This document shows, in pieces, positions 37,001 to 46,425 of a stretch of DNA of 64,000 nt. The DNA is from Scortum barcoo (Eukaryota; Chordata; Actinopteri; Centrarchiformes; Terapontidae), in NCBI GenBank assembly GCA_023238725.1, contig CM041554.1:22926050-22990049 (forward strand), written 5' to 3'. The number at the start of each line of letters is the position of its first letter. Position 1 is the stretch's first letter. A program made the translations under genes and the position numbers. A model generated the notes under the pieces. It was not told where the DNA came from, ran no database searches, and was given only the letters and a program-made list of their open reading frames with translations.

Positions 37001-38225
37001 TAGCATAATTTCCATTTGAAGATTCTCAAAGTACAGATCTAATTAAAACACAGCACATTATATCAGGCGCCAACAGGAGATAAGCTGCCTGTCTGGCACC
37101 ATCACTGGGTTAACACCAACTGATTGAGGTGGACATGACTGGCAGACGTGTGATCTGTGGAGTCACGATGTGGACGATCAGCTCTCCAAAGGGAGTCAAA
37201 AAGAAACCATCAAACTTTTGTTTCCTGTAACAAACTACATATCAGATTGTCTCTTAAATGCCAGAATGAAGAGAGTGTGTGGACGTAGACTAAAGCTGTG
37301 TTGGACTGTGGACGTGTGCTCATGTTGTCTTCCCAATAATCCCCAGAGTGCTTCTGCTAAAATTCCTACTTCGCCCACACAGACATCTCTCTGACCTCCT
37401 AAAGTACTTTCTCCTGGTTCCCATTATATCAGCAGCATATGTGCTATCCATCTGTATAGACAGTGTGCATCTGTGTTTTGTGTGTGTATATGAGTGAGAG
37501 ATGATGATAGCTTTCTCTGTTCCTTCATTTCCTGCCAACAGCAGTGAGCAGATCTAGATTGTTAAAGCCGGCCTGATCCCCTCTGCTGTGTGTGTGTGTG
37601 TGTGTGTGTGTGCGCACACAATCTCATTGCTGATATGATGCAGACTTCCATTTACCTCCATCCACCCTATTCTGACACCAAGATAGTTTGTTATTTTTGT
37701 CTTAAGTTGAAAGAGCAGTTTCTGAGGAGCCATTCTGACTTTATAGCATGTCCAGAGTTGAAAGTTTTTCTATTAAAATCTACCACTTTTGTGAGTCTTT
37801 CTACAAAGTGAGACAGAAGAGATTTGCAATTAGGCCCTGCTGACAGAACACAAAGGGAACGACCTGAGAAAAAGTTAATTTAGATTTAATTTAGACTTGG
37901 GTGTTGCAAATATTGAAATAAACTTGCTGGGTAATTTAAATCTGAACATTAGAGCATTTTTTTTAATTGTGCGTACTGAAATGAATTGACAGCTGTATAA
38001 ACTAAACCACAGTACACACACACTGTGCAGGCAAGATGACTTTGTAAAGGTAACAAAAAGCTAAAAGCATGCGGAGTGGATGTCTTATTATGCTCATTAT
38101 TTTACATTCAGAGAGGGTTTAAACATTTAATCAGATTGTTACCTGAGCACTCCTCTGCGACCTCAGCAGGCTCCTGATTGGCCATCACATCTGGAGGTCC
38201 TGATGCCATGGCGGCGCTGTCACTA
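19292..38225 (-). CDS. kiaa1210: CRACD/KIAA1211-family protein, probable KIAA1210 counterpart (15 exons)
   Basis: Exons in transcript order: 38225-38143, 33864-33690, 32435-32309, 30321-30181, 30079-30020, 26579-26424, 26249-26147, 25438-25159, 25056-24537, 23900-22544, 22324-22221, 21722-21560, 21369-21251, 20721-20628, 19791-19292. Every junction keeps phase. From the ATG at 38209 (GCCGCCATGG, ideal context) the product is 1,321 aa. Family blocks: KKKSKF.TFKKFF (24-36), ALSHDSVFV (about 90-98), MSEDDGLP.SPPE, CLDNSAAKHKL (218-228), an acidic disordered middle, NPFGVRLRK (about 1007), SWISMAKQKQ (about 1099) and C-terminal WMALAKKKA. Relatives such as CRACD inhibit actin capping protein; mammalian KIAA1210 is linked to the acrosome. 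I saw no clear capping-protein-inhibitor motif (LxHxTxxRPK type), so function is by family only. The name rests on the lonrf3 neighbour; CRACDL is the alternative. An in-frame N-terminal extension from 52.2 kb is possible. Confidence 0.75.
19808..19831. repeat. (AC)12 microsatellite at an intron 3' end
   Basis: AC on the + strand, hence GU in the minus-strand transcript, between the intron body and the acceptor pyrimidine tract. Confidence 0.92.
20606..20621. repeat. (GT)8 microsatellite at an intron 5' end
   Basis: GT on the + strand, hence AC in the minus-strand transcript, beginning six bases after the donor GTCAGG. Confidence 0.92.
20628..20721 (-). CDS. kiaa1210: kiaa1210 penultimate exon
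   Basis: Residues 1125-1155 plus one base, starting EEQERKSSLPMYVSS. The acceptor is GTCGACAG| and the donor GAAAG|GTCAGG. Six bases into the intron an (AC)8 tract begins in the transcript. Confidence 0.78.
21251..21369 (-). CDS. kiaa1210: kiaa1210 exon: SWISMAKQKQ block
   Basis: Residues 1085-1124. PSWISMAKQKQKIYKENSLE is a strongly conserved CRACD-family motif. The acceptor is TTGACTCAG| and the donor AGGAAG|GTAATC. Confidence 0.84.
21560..21722 (-). CDS. kiaa1210: kiaa1210 exon (Pro/Lys-rich)
   Basis: Residues 1031-1084 plus one base. It contains PSEPPAQPTS and NKPALPKKPDVHGD, a Pro-rich segment typical of the family between NPFGV and the WISMAK motif. The donor is CTCAG|GTGTGT. Confidence 0.78.
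21789..21850 (-). repeat. Dispersed repeat fragment (CCACTTGGAGGCAGCAGAA), copy 1
   Basis: It shares CTTAAACCTG, then TTTTG.CCACTTGGAG and CAGCAGAA, with 28205-28260. Both are intronic. I know this layout as a common fish dispersed repeat; the family is not assigned. Confidence 0.5.
22221..22324 (-). CDS. kiaa1210: kiaa1210 exon: NPFGVRLRK block
   Basis: Residues 996-1030. EGNPDNPFGVRLRKTAVLHR is the conserved NPFGVKLRRT-type motif of CRACD-family proteins. The acceptor is CACCCACAG| and the donor GCAGAG|GTGACA. Confidence 0.84.
22544..23900 (-). CDS. kiaa1210: kiaa1210 large central exon (acidic, disordered)
   Basis: Residues 544-995, 1,357 bases with no stop. The N-terminal third is almost all Glu/Asp; the rest is Ser/Pro/Thr-rich with KVRFTIATAWQRSL and FELVLSPGRVK. 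The acceptor is ACCTTCCAG|CAAGAAG and the donor CAGAAG|GTAAGA. Low-complexity antisense ORFs over it are shadows. Confidence 0.82.
23901..24536 (-). other. kiaa1210 intron, 636 bases
   Basis: It lies between the two large acidic exons. Only short T/A runs were seen (24109-24120, 24176-24183); nothing else is recognisable. Confidence 0.7.
24537..25056 (-). CDS. kiaa1210: kiaa1210 exon (Glu-rich)
   Basis: Residues 370-543. It starts ATPEPPAGPREYLMDPPG, then is dominated by Glu/Val-Glu runs, ending VVEQFSHYS. Two donors overlap at the 3' end: TATAGT|GTAGGT keeps frame with the next exon, while the GT four bases on would shift it. Confidence 0.75.
25159..25438 (-). CDS. kiaa1210: kiaa1210 exon (acidic)
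   Basis: Residues 277-369. It begins VVSSDELKLKVER, runs into an eight-Glu stretch and ends SSRASSVDSPR across the junction. The acceptor is GATCCAG|TTG and the donor CCCAG|GTGATT (phase 2). It is predicted disordered. Confidence 0.75.
25439..26146 (-). other. kiaa1210 intron, AT-rich
   Basis: This 708-base, AT-rich intron has no recognisable repeat or ORF of note. Confidence 0.7.
26147..26249 (-). CDS. kiaa1210: kiaa1210 exon (linker)
   Basis: Residues 243-276 plus one base, starting RLEVKAEGDSVVEE. The acceptor is GTCCATGCAG| and the donor CAGAAG|GTCAGC. The RRKPVS-RLE join resembles the basic run after the KHKL block in relatives. The preceding intron is only 174 bases. Confidence 0.72.
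26381..26413. repeat. (GT)16 microsatellite beside a splice donor
   Basis: AC in the minus-strand transcript, starting about ten bases after the donor at 26423. The intron is just 174 bases and its 3' end has no GU tract. Confidence 0.92.
26424..26579 (-). CDS. kiaa1210: kiaa1210 exon: CLDNSAAKHKL block
   Basis: Residues 191-242. PGDFSQP and CLDNSAAKHKLGL match the best-conserved CRACD-family motif. The acceptor GCCTCTTCCCAG|CTG was preferred over two other AGs because only it keeps phase. The donor GTCAGT|GTAAGG is followed after about ten bases by a CA tract in the transcript. Confidence 0.82.
27769..27795. repeat. (AC)13 microsatellite
   Basis: A pure CA tract within a kiaa1210 intron. 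Confidence 0.9.
27963..28003. repeat. (AC)20 microsatellite
   Basis: A pure CA tract, same orientation as the one about 170 bases before it. Confidence 0.92.
28205..28262 (-). repeat. Dispersed repeat fragment (CCACTTGGAGTCAGCAGAA), copy 2
   Basis: Same order of blocks as the fragment at 21789-21850, in the intron between the 26.5 and 30.0 kb exons. Confidence 0.5.
30020..30079 (-). CDS. kiaa1210: kiaa1210 exon: 20-codon microexon-like
   Basis: Residues 171-190 (NQAQRNSSISLEGMDSDDDQ). It is 60 bases, phase 0 on both sides, with acceptor CATCTCTCAG| and donor CCAG|GTAAAC. It is separated from the previous exon by only 101 bases and could be skipped without frame change. Confidence 0.7.
30181..30321 (-). 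CDS. kiaa1210: kiaa1210 exon: SEDDGLP block
   Basis: Residues 124-170, 47 codons, phase 0 on both sides. It begins LQLKQAIRLGSPPS and includes MSEDDGLPCSPPE, a conserved CRACDL/KIAA1210 motif. The donor is GTGATG|GTAACA. Confidence 0.8.
30625..30652. repeat. (GT)14 microsatellite
   Basis: A pure GT tract in a kiaa1210 intron. Confidence 0.9.
31169..31258 (+). repeat. Dispersed repeat fragment (CCATCCATTTTCTGTACC type), copy 1
   Basis: CCATCCATCCATTTTCTGTA, then GGTTGCGGGGTGATGGAGCC and CAGCTGTCATTGGGCA, match the copy at 40408-40600. This is a very common teleost transposon fragment, probably LINE-derived; the family is not assigned. Confidence 0.65.
32309..32435 (-). CDS. kiaa1210: kiaa1210 exon: SHDS block
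   Basis: Residues 81-123. GSKALSHDSVFVSDSSE and SQDSIHGKVKSLQ correspond to the SHDSIF / GKVKTLQ block of the CRACD family. The acceptor is CTCCCAAAG|GTCAAAG and the donor CTGCAG|GTAAAT. Confidence 0.84.
32436..33689 (-). other. kiaa1210 intron, 1.25 kb
   Basis: No repeat family or coding exon was recognised between the SHDS exon and the KKKSKF exon. Confidence 0.6.
33690..33864 (-). CDS. kiaa1210: kiaa1210 exon: basic KKKSKF block
   Basis: Residues 23-80. It carries KKKSKFQTFKKFFARKKRKE, the strongly basic N-terminal signature of the CRACD family. The acceptor is CTCACAG|GAAAGAA and the donor TCTGG|GTAAGA (phase 2). Confidence 0.82.
34860..35165 (+). repeat. Dispersed GCATGCTAACA-type repeat, forward copy
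   Basis: ATCAGCATGCTAACA, then CAAAGTACAGCTGAGGCTG, CTGATGGCGCTG, GATCCATCCTCTG and GATGGCAATCCATGA appear in the order I know from a common teleost repeat. A reverse fragment lies near 40.1 kb. Confidence 0.5.
36209..36230. repeat. (CA)11 microsatellite
   Basis: A pure CA tract, preceded by a shorter interrupted one. Confidence 0.9.
37587..37612. repeat. (GT)13 microsatellite
   Basis: A pure GT tract followed by GCGCACACA. Confidence 0.9.
38143..38225 (-). CDS. kiaa1210: kiaa1210 exon with likely start codon
   Basis: The acceptor is GTCTCACAG|TAGTGAC and the donor TGCTCAG|GTAACA. The ATG at 38209 lies in GCCGCCATGG, a textbook initiation context, and encodes MASGPPDVMANQEP onward. The frame is also open from the acceptor (T AGT GAC AGC GCC GCC ATG), so an upstream coding exon ending with two spare bases would join in frame. 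Confidence 0.7.
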
Positions 38226-40079
38226 CTGTGAGACAGGGAGAGAGACTGATGAATCCAACTTCTCCTCAAAACAACATTAGTGCAATAATTTAATGAGAAC
38301 ACGCCTAATTAGATTGATTCATACTGATTGCACAATACAGAAGTACACTGATAGAAATGGGTCAAAGGGAGGGAGGACAAGAATGCAGAGAACCTATTTT
38401 CTTGAGGAATGAGGGAATATTTGATAAACTTTAACTCCTCAATACTACATTTTTATTCGAATCAATCAGTCATTCAGGGTTTAAGAAAGCTGTTTTATTC
38501 CAAAAGATTTGACTGGATAAACTTGGACTCTCTGTATTTCACATTATCTGTCTACTTAACCTATTGAGCTAATGCAGATTTTTCATTATCATCATCATAA
38601 GACAAAGCAGGTACCTCATGTCAAAAACAAGATTATATGAAGAGCAGGAGTTAAGTAATCCGTGTGCATGAATTAATAAATTGAGAGCACGAATCATTAA
38701 ATCGAATTCTGTGTCTCCCTAATCATGCGGCTGTGTTTATTGTAATCTGCCTCTATCTCCTTATACCACTCATATGCCTGCCTGATCGCTCGCAATGTGA
38801 TCAGGCGCGCTGGATTACAACGTGATTAAAGTCCCATTTGGGAGTATCGTGACTGAGTGGCTTGGCATTGGGCGGGTGGCAAAATCTGAAATCACAATGG
38901 AGTGCAGAGACAGAGCAAGTTCATTCGAAGGATTACGCGATCGTCTGCTTGTAAAATTGTTTCAAACAAGACGGATAAACTGCTGCATGCGTTAACACTG
39001 ATCTAGTTCTTCATTCCTTAAAAGCTGAACTTCTGCAGTGTGCCTTTAATTATTGAGACAAACTTCAATTTGCTGTTAAAACCTGCGTTATAACTCAAGA
39101 TGTCACGTTGCACTTCACTCTACATCCACGGTTCTTCACTATGATCAAAACAGTCTCAACAGAGGCATCTCAGCTATGTTTCCAGTGCTCTGCTCTGCCA
39201 TCCACTTCTGTCTGCTTACACGTTCGCATCGAAGCACCGGCAGATGCCCAGCAACCCCTTACACAAACTCAAACAGACATGAAATCACATTACAAGCTGA
39301 TATCTTGTTATTGCCCTCACTGTGCAGCAGCAGCAGCGTGGAGGTCATTATACTCTGGCTGCTTAGCGAACCTTTGCTACATGAGATATATATTATATAT
39401 ATATTTCAAAATTATAATTAAATTTATAAGTAATGATGATCATAACCTTCCCCAGTTTCTTCTTGAGTTTTGAAGCCCTCACTTCACTTTATTTCACAGG
39501 ACTATTAATGAGTCTTGTCCGGCGCACAGGAAGTTGGAGGCCATGTGAGAGTTCAGCTCCAGCACGTTGAACCAGTTAGCTGCTGTCTCATACAGAGGGA
39601 CCATTACTTCACCGGGTTTTACATGACTCCTTATTCTAGTCACGAATCCAATTAGCTATACACTTTATGTACAAGATTTCCTGTGTAGTTTGGCAGGAAG
39701 CTGGGTCATTACCGATACCGTTTTCAGTAAACTGATATGTCAGAATAAATGCGGGTCTGTCAGCGGTCATTTGGTGCAGTCCTTTCCACAGAATCTACTG
39801 ACGTCAGGAGAGATGGTGAAGAGAGAAGAGGGATGGGAATGTTTTCTTCGGCCAGACTCCATAAAAGTATCTCAGGAACTTTTCATGTGCAACAGATGAC
39901 AGCGAGCTTGAAACAATCCAGCCTCCAAAACAGTGGTGATGGGCTACTGCAATGCAATACAGCTGTGTAACACTGCACAGAGTGGACACAGGTCAAAAGA
40001 ACAGCGAGAGCAACTAAACCTGCCTTATTGTTCTTACTGTTTCTATTGCTAGTTACTATTTCTTGGTCTCATGTTCATC

Positions 40080-40206
40080 TATCCACCACTTTGGAAATAT
40101 TCCAACAACTATTGGATGGATTTGTAAGAAATTTTGTACAGAAATTCATGATTCTGTGAAAGCTTAACTAAGCTGGTGACCACGGTAAATGTCAGCATGT
40201 TAACAC
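40080..40206 (-). repeat. Dispersed GCATGCTAACA-type repeat, reverse fragment
   Basis: CAACAACTATTGGATGGATT, then TTTGTACAGAAATTCATG and GTCAGCATGTTAACAC, read as the reverse complement of the family seen at 34860-35165. The orientation call is from recalled family layout. Confidence 0.4.
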
Positions 40207-40407
40207 TGCATAATGTGTTTTATCATGCATGTCCTCAGTCTCATCTCCCTTAACAAGATTTCTATGACAACATTAAGATGTCCTTTAGACCTAAAATATA
40301 TTGAATTTTTTTTATAATACAGAAGAATGATAAAATGACTAAGATATAGTAATACTATTGAAATTTTATGCCTCAGGTGACACATAAATGACCCTGAGAT
40401 CAAGTCC

Positions 40408-40600
40408 CATCCATCCATCCATTTTCTGTACCACTTATTCTGTCTCACAGGGTCGCGGGGTGCTGGAGCCTATCTCAGCTGTCATTGGGCAAAAGGCGGG
40501 GCACACCCCTGGACTGGTCGCCAGTCAGTCACAGGGAGAAGGGATGAGGGGATGATATGCAGCAAAGAGCCCTGGGTTAGGATCAAACCTGCTGCATGGG
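40408..40600 (+). repeat. Dispersed repeat fragment (CCATCCATTTTCTGTACC type), copy 2
   Basis: This longer copy adds AAAGGCGGGGCACACCCCTG and GACTGGTCGCCAGTC after the shared blocks. Same orientation as copy 1. It lies in the upstream/intronic region of kiaa1210. Confidence 0.7.
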
Positions 40601-42512
40601 GGTTCGTCCTTACATCCATAGGCGTGCGCTCATCTAGCTATTCGGCCGCCCAACATCAAGTCAAAAGGCATAAATATTTTGCTTCACTGACTGCCAACGT
40701 GGATGAGAAGTTCTCAGAGTAAAGTCGATAAAATCCCTACTCCCACTACATCTGAACAAACTTTACCTGCTGACAAAGACCATGTGGTTTGGTTGATAGC
40801 TCAAGGAACGGCAAGTGGACTTTGAATTGGGATGATTTTAGCAAAATGATAAAAACGTGTTCATTGGTCACATGGTCGAGAAATGTCTTCAATACCACTT
40901 TGGAAAGTTTACAAGGCGGCCATGTTAGTGAACGGGCTCTTTCTCTCCATTAAGGGAAGCAGCTGGAGAGCTTCTTGTCATCTGTGTTTACAGCGAGTTC
41001 GTATTATAGAAACAGACGGAACATTCCCGAGGGTTTGTTGACGTGCTGAAGGGCTTTCGTCAGTATTACCATGACATAACCTTTAGCTACTATCGTCATC
41101 TTCTGAAGAACCATCATTGTCTTCAACCTTTCTCATCATGTACAGCAGAGAGAAAACAACTGATCATGAACAATGATATTTGCAGTATTTTGATAGTCAC
41201 AGCGCTGCATCACACGGACAAATGCTGATGTTGTTATGAGCTGATAGAGCTGGACTGATCCATTTCCTGTCTGATACCACAGGAAGACACTGCAGCCAAA
41301 GGTCCAACACATGTTGGTTCAAGAGCCATAATAACATCTCTAGGAAACAGATACAGACACACAAAGGAGCAAACAGATAAAAACTTGTATAGTATGTTGT
41401 CTATGATATGAACTGAGGAAACAATGAAGTGTCTGGGAGGGAAGAGGAACCAGTCTAAGCACCCTTAACACCACAGGACTGCATGCTCTATCACGGGGGA
41501 GGAACACACCACAACAATTGAATGTACTTTTATATTTGGGAAGTGAAAAATTCAACCTCTATGCAAGTCTATAATATTGCCAAACTTTTTCAGTGTAATG
41601 CTACAATATAGATATAGATAAAGATAAAGAGGGTTAGGGTTAGCCCCGTAAATGAATCACTGTAAAATTTCCCAGCTGATAAATATAGTACAGCTACTTC
41701 CCATTAATCATCCAGTTGTAGAAGATTGTCTTAATCTCTGTCCCTGTGTGATAATGAGAAGATCGATATCAGTGTGTGAACCTGTGCGTGAAGTTCAGTG
41801 CATGGATGTACAGTATTACAGGACCATGGATATGGCACCGCCGCTCAGCCTCAGTTACAATTCTTGCCAGAGACCGCTTGTGGTATTGCAACAAAAACAA
41901 ACACTCATCCCGAAAAAGCAGCTGAAAAAAAATACGTGGTCACGGTCAGAGGTAATCTTTGTTAAAGCCTTTTTTCTGAAAGACAACTCCACTGTGTATG
42001 GGCACACTAGGCACTCTGGATTTGCTCATTCAGTTGGCTCCTGTGGCCCCAGAGGCATATTACGAGGTCACATAACCCGGAAACTAGAAACTTTTTTTGC
42101 TCTATGTGCCAGACAAGCAACTTTTATTGGCCTGAACAGGTGCCATCTTTTGATACATCTGTGATACAGAGCTGAGGCCAGGAGGCACTAAGCTTAAGTC
42201 AGCATAAAGAAGCAGGGGTTGACTCTGTCTTAAAGTTAAAAATGATGCCTAGTTACACAACGTAAGCTCATTAAGTCATACGTTAATACCCCATTTGCTT
42301 ATTCTTAACATTTACAGAAATGGCAAACTGACATGTTGTTGTTTAACAAACAGTCACTTATCACTATTTTAACGTTAGCTAAGCCAGGTCACAGCACGCT
42401 AATCGCCTCCCAGCTCTCACTCCATATTTATACATATTTAACACATGAAAAGGGGGGGTTTTGTCAAGTGTTCGGGTTCAAGGTCAGAGGTTCAGGGGTC
42501 AAAGTGACTGAC

Positions 42513-42562
42513 CTGCGCCCACTTCCAAAGCCAGCTCCCCATGGTGACATCCTCCGCTTCAT
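42513..42562 (-). CDS. Weak candidate alternative 5' exon of kiaa1210
   Basis: On the minus strand TCTCATAG|ATGAAGCGG leads to CGCAG|GTCAGT, 50 bases. Read from ATGAAG it leaves two bases (AG) and joins the 38.2 kb exon in frame. A second ATG in the perfect context CACCATGG would instead hit a stop at that junction, so it may be a leader exon. This is speculative. Confidence 0.2.
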
Positions 42563-45500
42563 CTATGAGACAGATGCAGCGATGGCAAGGGAAGAGGACG
42601 GAGGAGGGAAACAGAAAGACAGGCAGGGAGAGTGGTTAAAAAAAAAAATGAGAGAAGAAACAAACAACAAGACAAGACAGAGAATTATAGATGAGCAGAT
42701 GAGCAGAGGCACACTCGTTTAAGAGCAAAGGGGGAGCGAAGTAAAGCAAGAGAGACAGTGAGAAAACAGAGGAGATTGGGACAAAACCAAGACCGAGGGA
42801 GGGAAGGGGTCAGAGAGAGGGGTTGTGGGAAAGAGCAGCATGAAAGGAAAGAAGAGTCAGTTAGATAAACAGACGAATATTAGGAGGAAGAGAGAGACAA
42901 CAGAGAAAACAGACTTACAGTAAACACAGGGGCCTCGCTGTGTTGAGCAGTGGTGTGGTTCGCAACCAAAGATAGTAAGAGGCCCTTAGCAAAATTATTT
43001 TCTCACTCACACATTTAAAAAAGTAAACACGTGGGTTGAAAAAGGCTCATCAACAATAAAGTCTGACAGAGGAAAGAAAATAAATGTAGCTTGATTGACT
43101 TTGCAAACAGTTGGATCATCAATGAATTAACGCACTAATTTGCAATGACAAATAATTTCAGAACCATCTCTCTCTTTGTTGTTTACGTAAACTTCAGGTT
43201 TTAATATGTTGATGCTTAGAAGTGAAGCTTATGTTTCCTCAGGTGAACCACTGTAATGGTTACTGAAACTAATCACCTGCTCGGAGCTAGCGAGTTACCA
43301 CTTCATAAGACCTGTCTGTACAATCGAATTCAGTCCAATAAAACAGCTCAATAAATCCTCCTTAGTTTTCATGCAGTAAGCTTTTCTATCGAGAGCAGCT
43401 TTTCCAGGTAGCGATAACCAAATAATTGTCTCCCTTTAACATCTCAATCTTCATCTCTTGTGCTCTAAATAAATAACATCAGTTTGATAAACTATAAAAC
43501 ACAGTGAAAAAGCCAATTCTAAGCACATCATCACATATCAGATCAGTCTGTAAAAACTATTTGTCCCCTCACGGTTCCCTTGACAACAGTCTCTCTCTTC
43601 ATTTTTTAATATTTTCATTCATGAATTCACTTTGAAAATCAGGGACAATGGTTGCTAATCAAATCCATCAGAAATCCATCACCGCAACTCTTCTTCCCTG
43701 CTATATATGCAGTATTCCCTGTCTGAAAAAAGGGCTTTAGAAACAGTCTTACAGCAGGTATTGCTCATTTTATGGCAGTCTAACTGAATATAATGCATAA
43801 ACTAAATCAAGCAGTGAGACATAATCTTACAGTTTAACATGTCAGAGAGGGTGTGGAAACCTCATAAACCTTCTTGGAGTCTGTTCTCACAACACTGGAA
43901 CTATATTTCACAGACACAGCCTAACATTTAACAAGCAGGAGCTCCCTCTCTTACTTTATATTCTCATAGACAGAGAGGGAGTTACGCTGTTTTATAGATC
44001 TTAACTTCTTATTTTATAAAACGAAAAACCACAACAGAAATCTGAGGGCCTTAATTACTCAACTTATTGTTTTCTTTTACACTTTACACTACACAATATA
44101 TTTCTTCCATTTTGCATTGTCCTATTGTATTTTTTTGACAGCTTTTTATGAACTTTGTTTTATTTAAGGTGCCGATCCATGCAGTGTAAACACTCACAGG
44201 CACGCTGTTAGCTTTATTTGGAAGCTACCAAGCATGTGAGAGTGTGTGTATTTGTATCAGCCTCATTACATAACAGTGGATTAGCATGTAGAGGTATTCA
44301 GACCAGCAGGGGGTCTGCCTTTATTAGACAGATGAAATAACCTCATTAACACCCACACATAGTGAGCGCACACAAACACACACACAGATAATGATGTCCA
44401 TATTTGTCCAAGATCTAAAATGAGGCATACACACAAACATGTCTACACACACCTCAGTGCCATGCCATCTGCTGTGAGCTAAGTCTTGTCCAGCCGATGT
44501 AGACAGAGCAGAGTCCAGACAACACAGATCCATGACTGGACTGGACAGGGTCCACGTCAGCACAGTCATCTGGGAACCTGACTGATTATCAGGGCAGAAA
44601 AACAGTCTAAATGCAAGTTAAGGACTGAACAATGGGTAGAAATTAACGCTGAGCTCTTGGACACACTACTGTTCCCATAGAAACCTTGTCTCATGAATGA
44701 CTATAAATGACTTTGTCCACAGGGCTCCTGTCATTCTGACGTACAGCAAATCCAATCTAGTCCAGCCTTAATCCTTCAATGGGACCAGTGTCATCAGACT
44801 CATTGCACCATGAGATAATGGTGTTGACTAATTGGCTCGTCAGCACCAACAAACAGATATCTGACATGATGTCTCACTGCGACAACTCTGAAAATCCCCA
44901 GCGGTACAGTTTGTGTACTCAAACAAAATAAGCATTTAATACAGTTAATAAAGCCCTCAGTTTTTGAGAATGATTTCTGTGTCCATGGATCCCCATGTCT
45001 GTCTAAAAGGAGTAATCTAATCTTGTAACACAGAGGCTTCTAAAGCAGGTCCCATATTGGACTTTGAGCTTTTACAACACAAATCCACTGCACTCCAGTC
45101 CTAATCCTTCTGTACCACCAACACTAAACTGGGCTAATATGGATGATTACATTACTACAGCAATTAGGGACCACAGAGTAAGAGATTTATAATGAATCAG
45201 CAGAGAGAGAGAGAGGCTAAGAGCTTAGAGAGAGACAGATGTACTGTGTACAGCCGCTTTTAACGACATTTTGACATTGTTGAGCAAAACACCACGAGCA
45301 ATGAAATCTGACGTCCATCGCTGCTCTTTCATTGGCTGCAAACCAGTGGCTGTGACTGTTTCGAGAAAACTTAAAACGTTGTCTCCCTTAGATAGCATAA
45401 TTAAATTACGATAACAATTTTCCATTAGGCTCTACCAGAACAAACCCCTTAGCTGTGTGGGTGTACACAGTCAAGGCAGAGCTAAACCCAAGTCATGTGA

Positions 45501-46217
45501 GAGCTGTTGATGAATGAAATTCTGTTTTCTATGGTACAATCCATCCCCCTGAAGAGGGGCCATTCATTCACCTAATATTGGCGTGAGCTTTAAATGTTTT
45601 GCAGAACCTTGTATTTGGTCCATTTTGCCTTGAAAACAACACATAAACTAATTTAAAAGATCAGTATGTTTTAGGTGATGATCATTATGATGGTTCTTTG
45701 ATGTTTCTGTGTGTGAGATGGACCAATCTGAGCTTTTAAAACTTCAGTGTTCAGTCTCCCATTTCAGTAGCAAGGATCAGTATAACAGTGTGTGGAATTC
45801 ATGTGGGAAACCTAAAAAGAGCAGTGAAAGAGGTATTTTTTAAGCGCTCAAACTCAAGAATCCATTCCCCACGTTTGAGACACAAAAACAAGCCCTGAAC
45901 TTGAACAGGAGGCAATGAGAGGCTGAGAGGAGGGAGCGCAGATGAATTGGTCTCGGTAATATGATGTTAGTGGGTCTATGACGAGCCACAAGCCTTCAAT
46001 TTCCACAGAGAAGGAACAGAGAGAGATGCAGAAATGAATCGAGAGAGAATATGCAAGGGAGGAGAGGGATTTTTCCACACAGCTGAAATGATAAACTCGG
46101 CTGACTGGGATGAGCCACTGAGTACAGATATATAGCTATAGGCAGGCCTGTTGTGTATACAGACATAAGCAGCGTGCATGTCAACTTCAAAGTGTGTACA
46201 CAACATAGAGTATGTAT

Positions 46218-46309
46218 ACCATATGGGATTTGAGGAGGTGTACATGTATTTAAAAAAAAAAGATTACCATATGGGATTTGAGGAGGTGTACATTTAAAAA
46301 AAAAAGATT
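46218..46309 (+). repeat. Tandem duplication, two units of 48 and 44 bases
   Basis: ACCATATGGGATTTGAGGAG, then GTGTACAT and an A run ending AAAGATT, occur twice back to back. The second unit lacks four bases (GTAT). Confidence 0.9.
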
Positions 46310-46393
46310 GCTGTTGACATAACTGGAATAACACGGATACATTTTTGAGAGCTACAACACTCAAATCTGATGACGTTGTCTCTGTCCAGACTT

Positions 46394-46425
46394 CATTATG
46401 ACGTACATGCATTATGACGTACATG
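46394..46425 (+). repeat. 16-base tandem duplication carrying TGACGTAC
   Basis: CATTATGACGTACATG occurs twice in a row. Each copy contains TGACGT, a CRE/ATF-like half site, in a near-palindromic GTAC setting. Confidence 0.85.

Larger units (their letters stand above)
33865..38142 (-). other. kiaa1210 intron, 4.3 kb
   Basis: It contains the GCTAACA-type repeat copy (34860-35165), CA at 36209-36230 and GT at 37587-37612. The ORFs in it are short and carry no signature. Confidence 0.6.

Noticed and set aside
41652..42164. 170-aa plus-strand ORF
   Set aside because: No recognisable domain, odd composition, no promoter or splice context; chance ORF in AT-moderate intronic DNA.
46218..46425. Possible CRISPR-like array
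   Set aside because: Only two units, no spacers and a eukaryotic setting.
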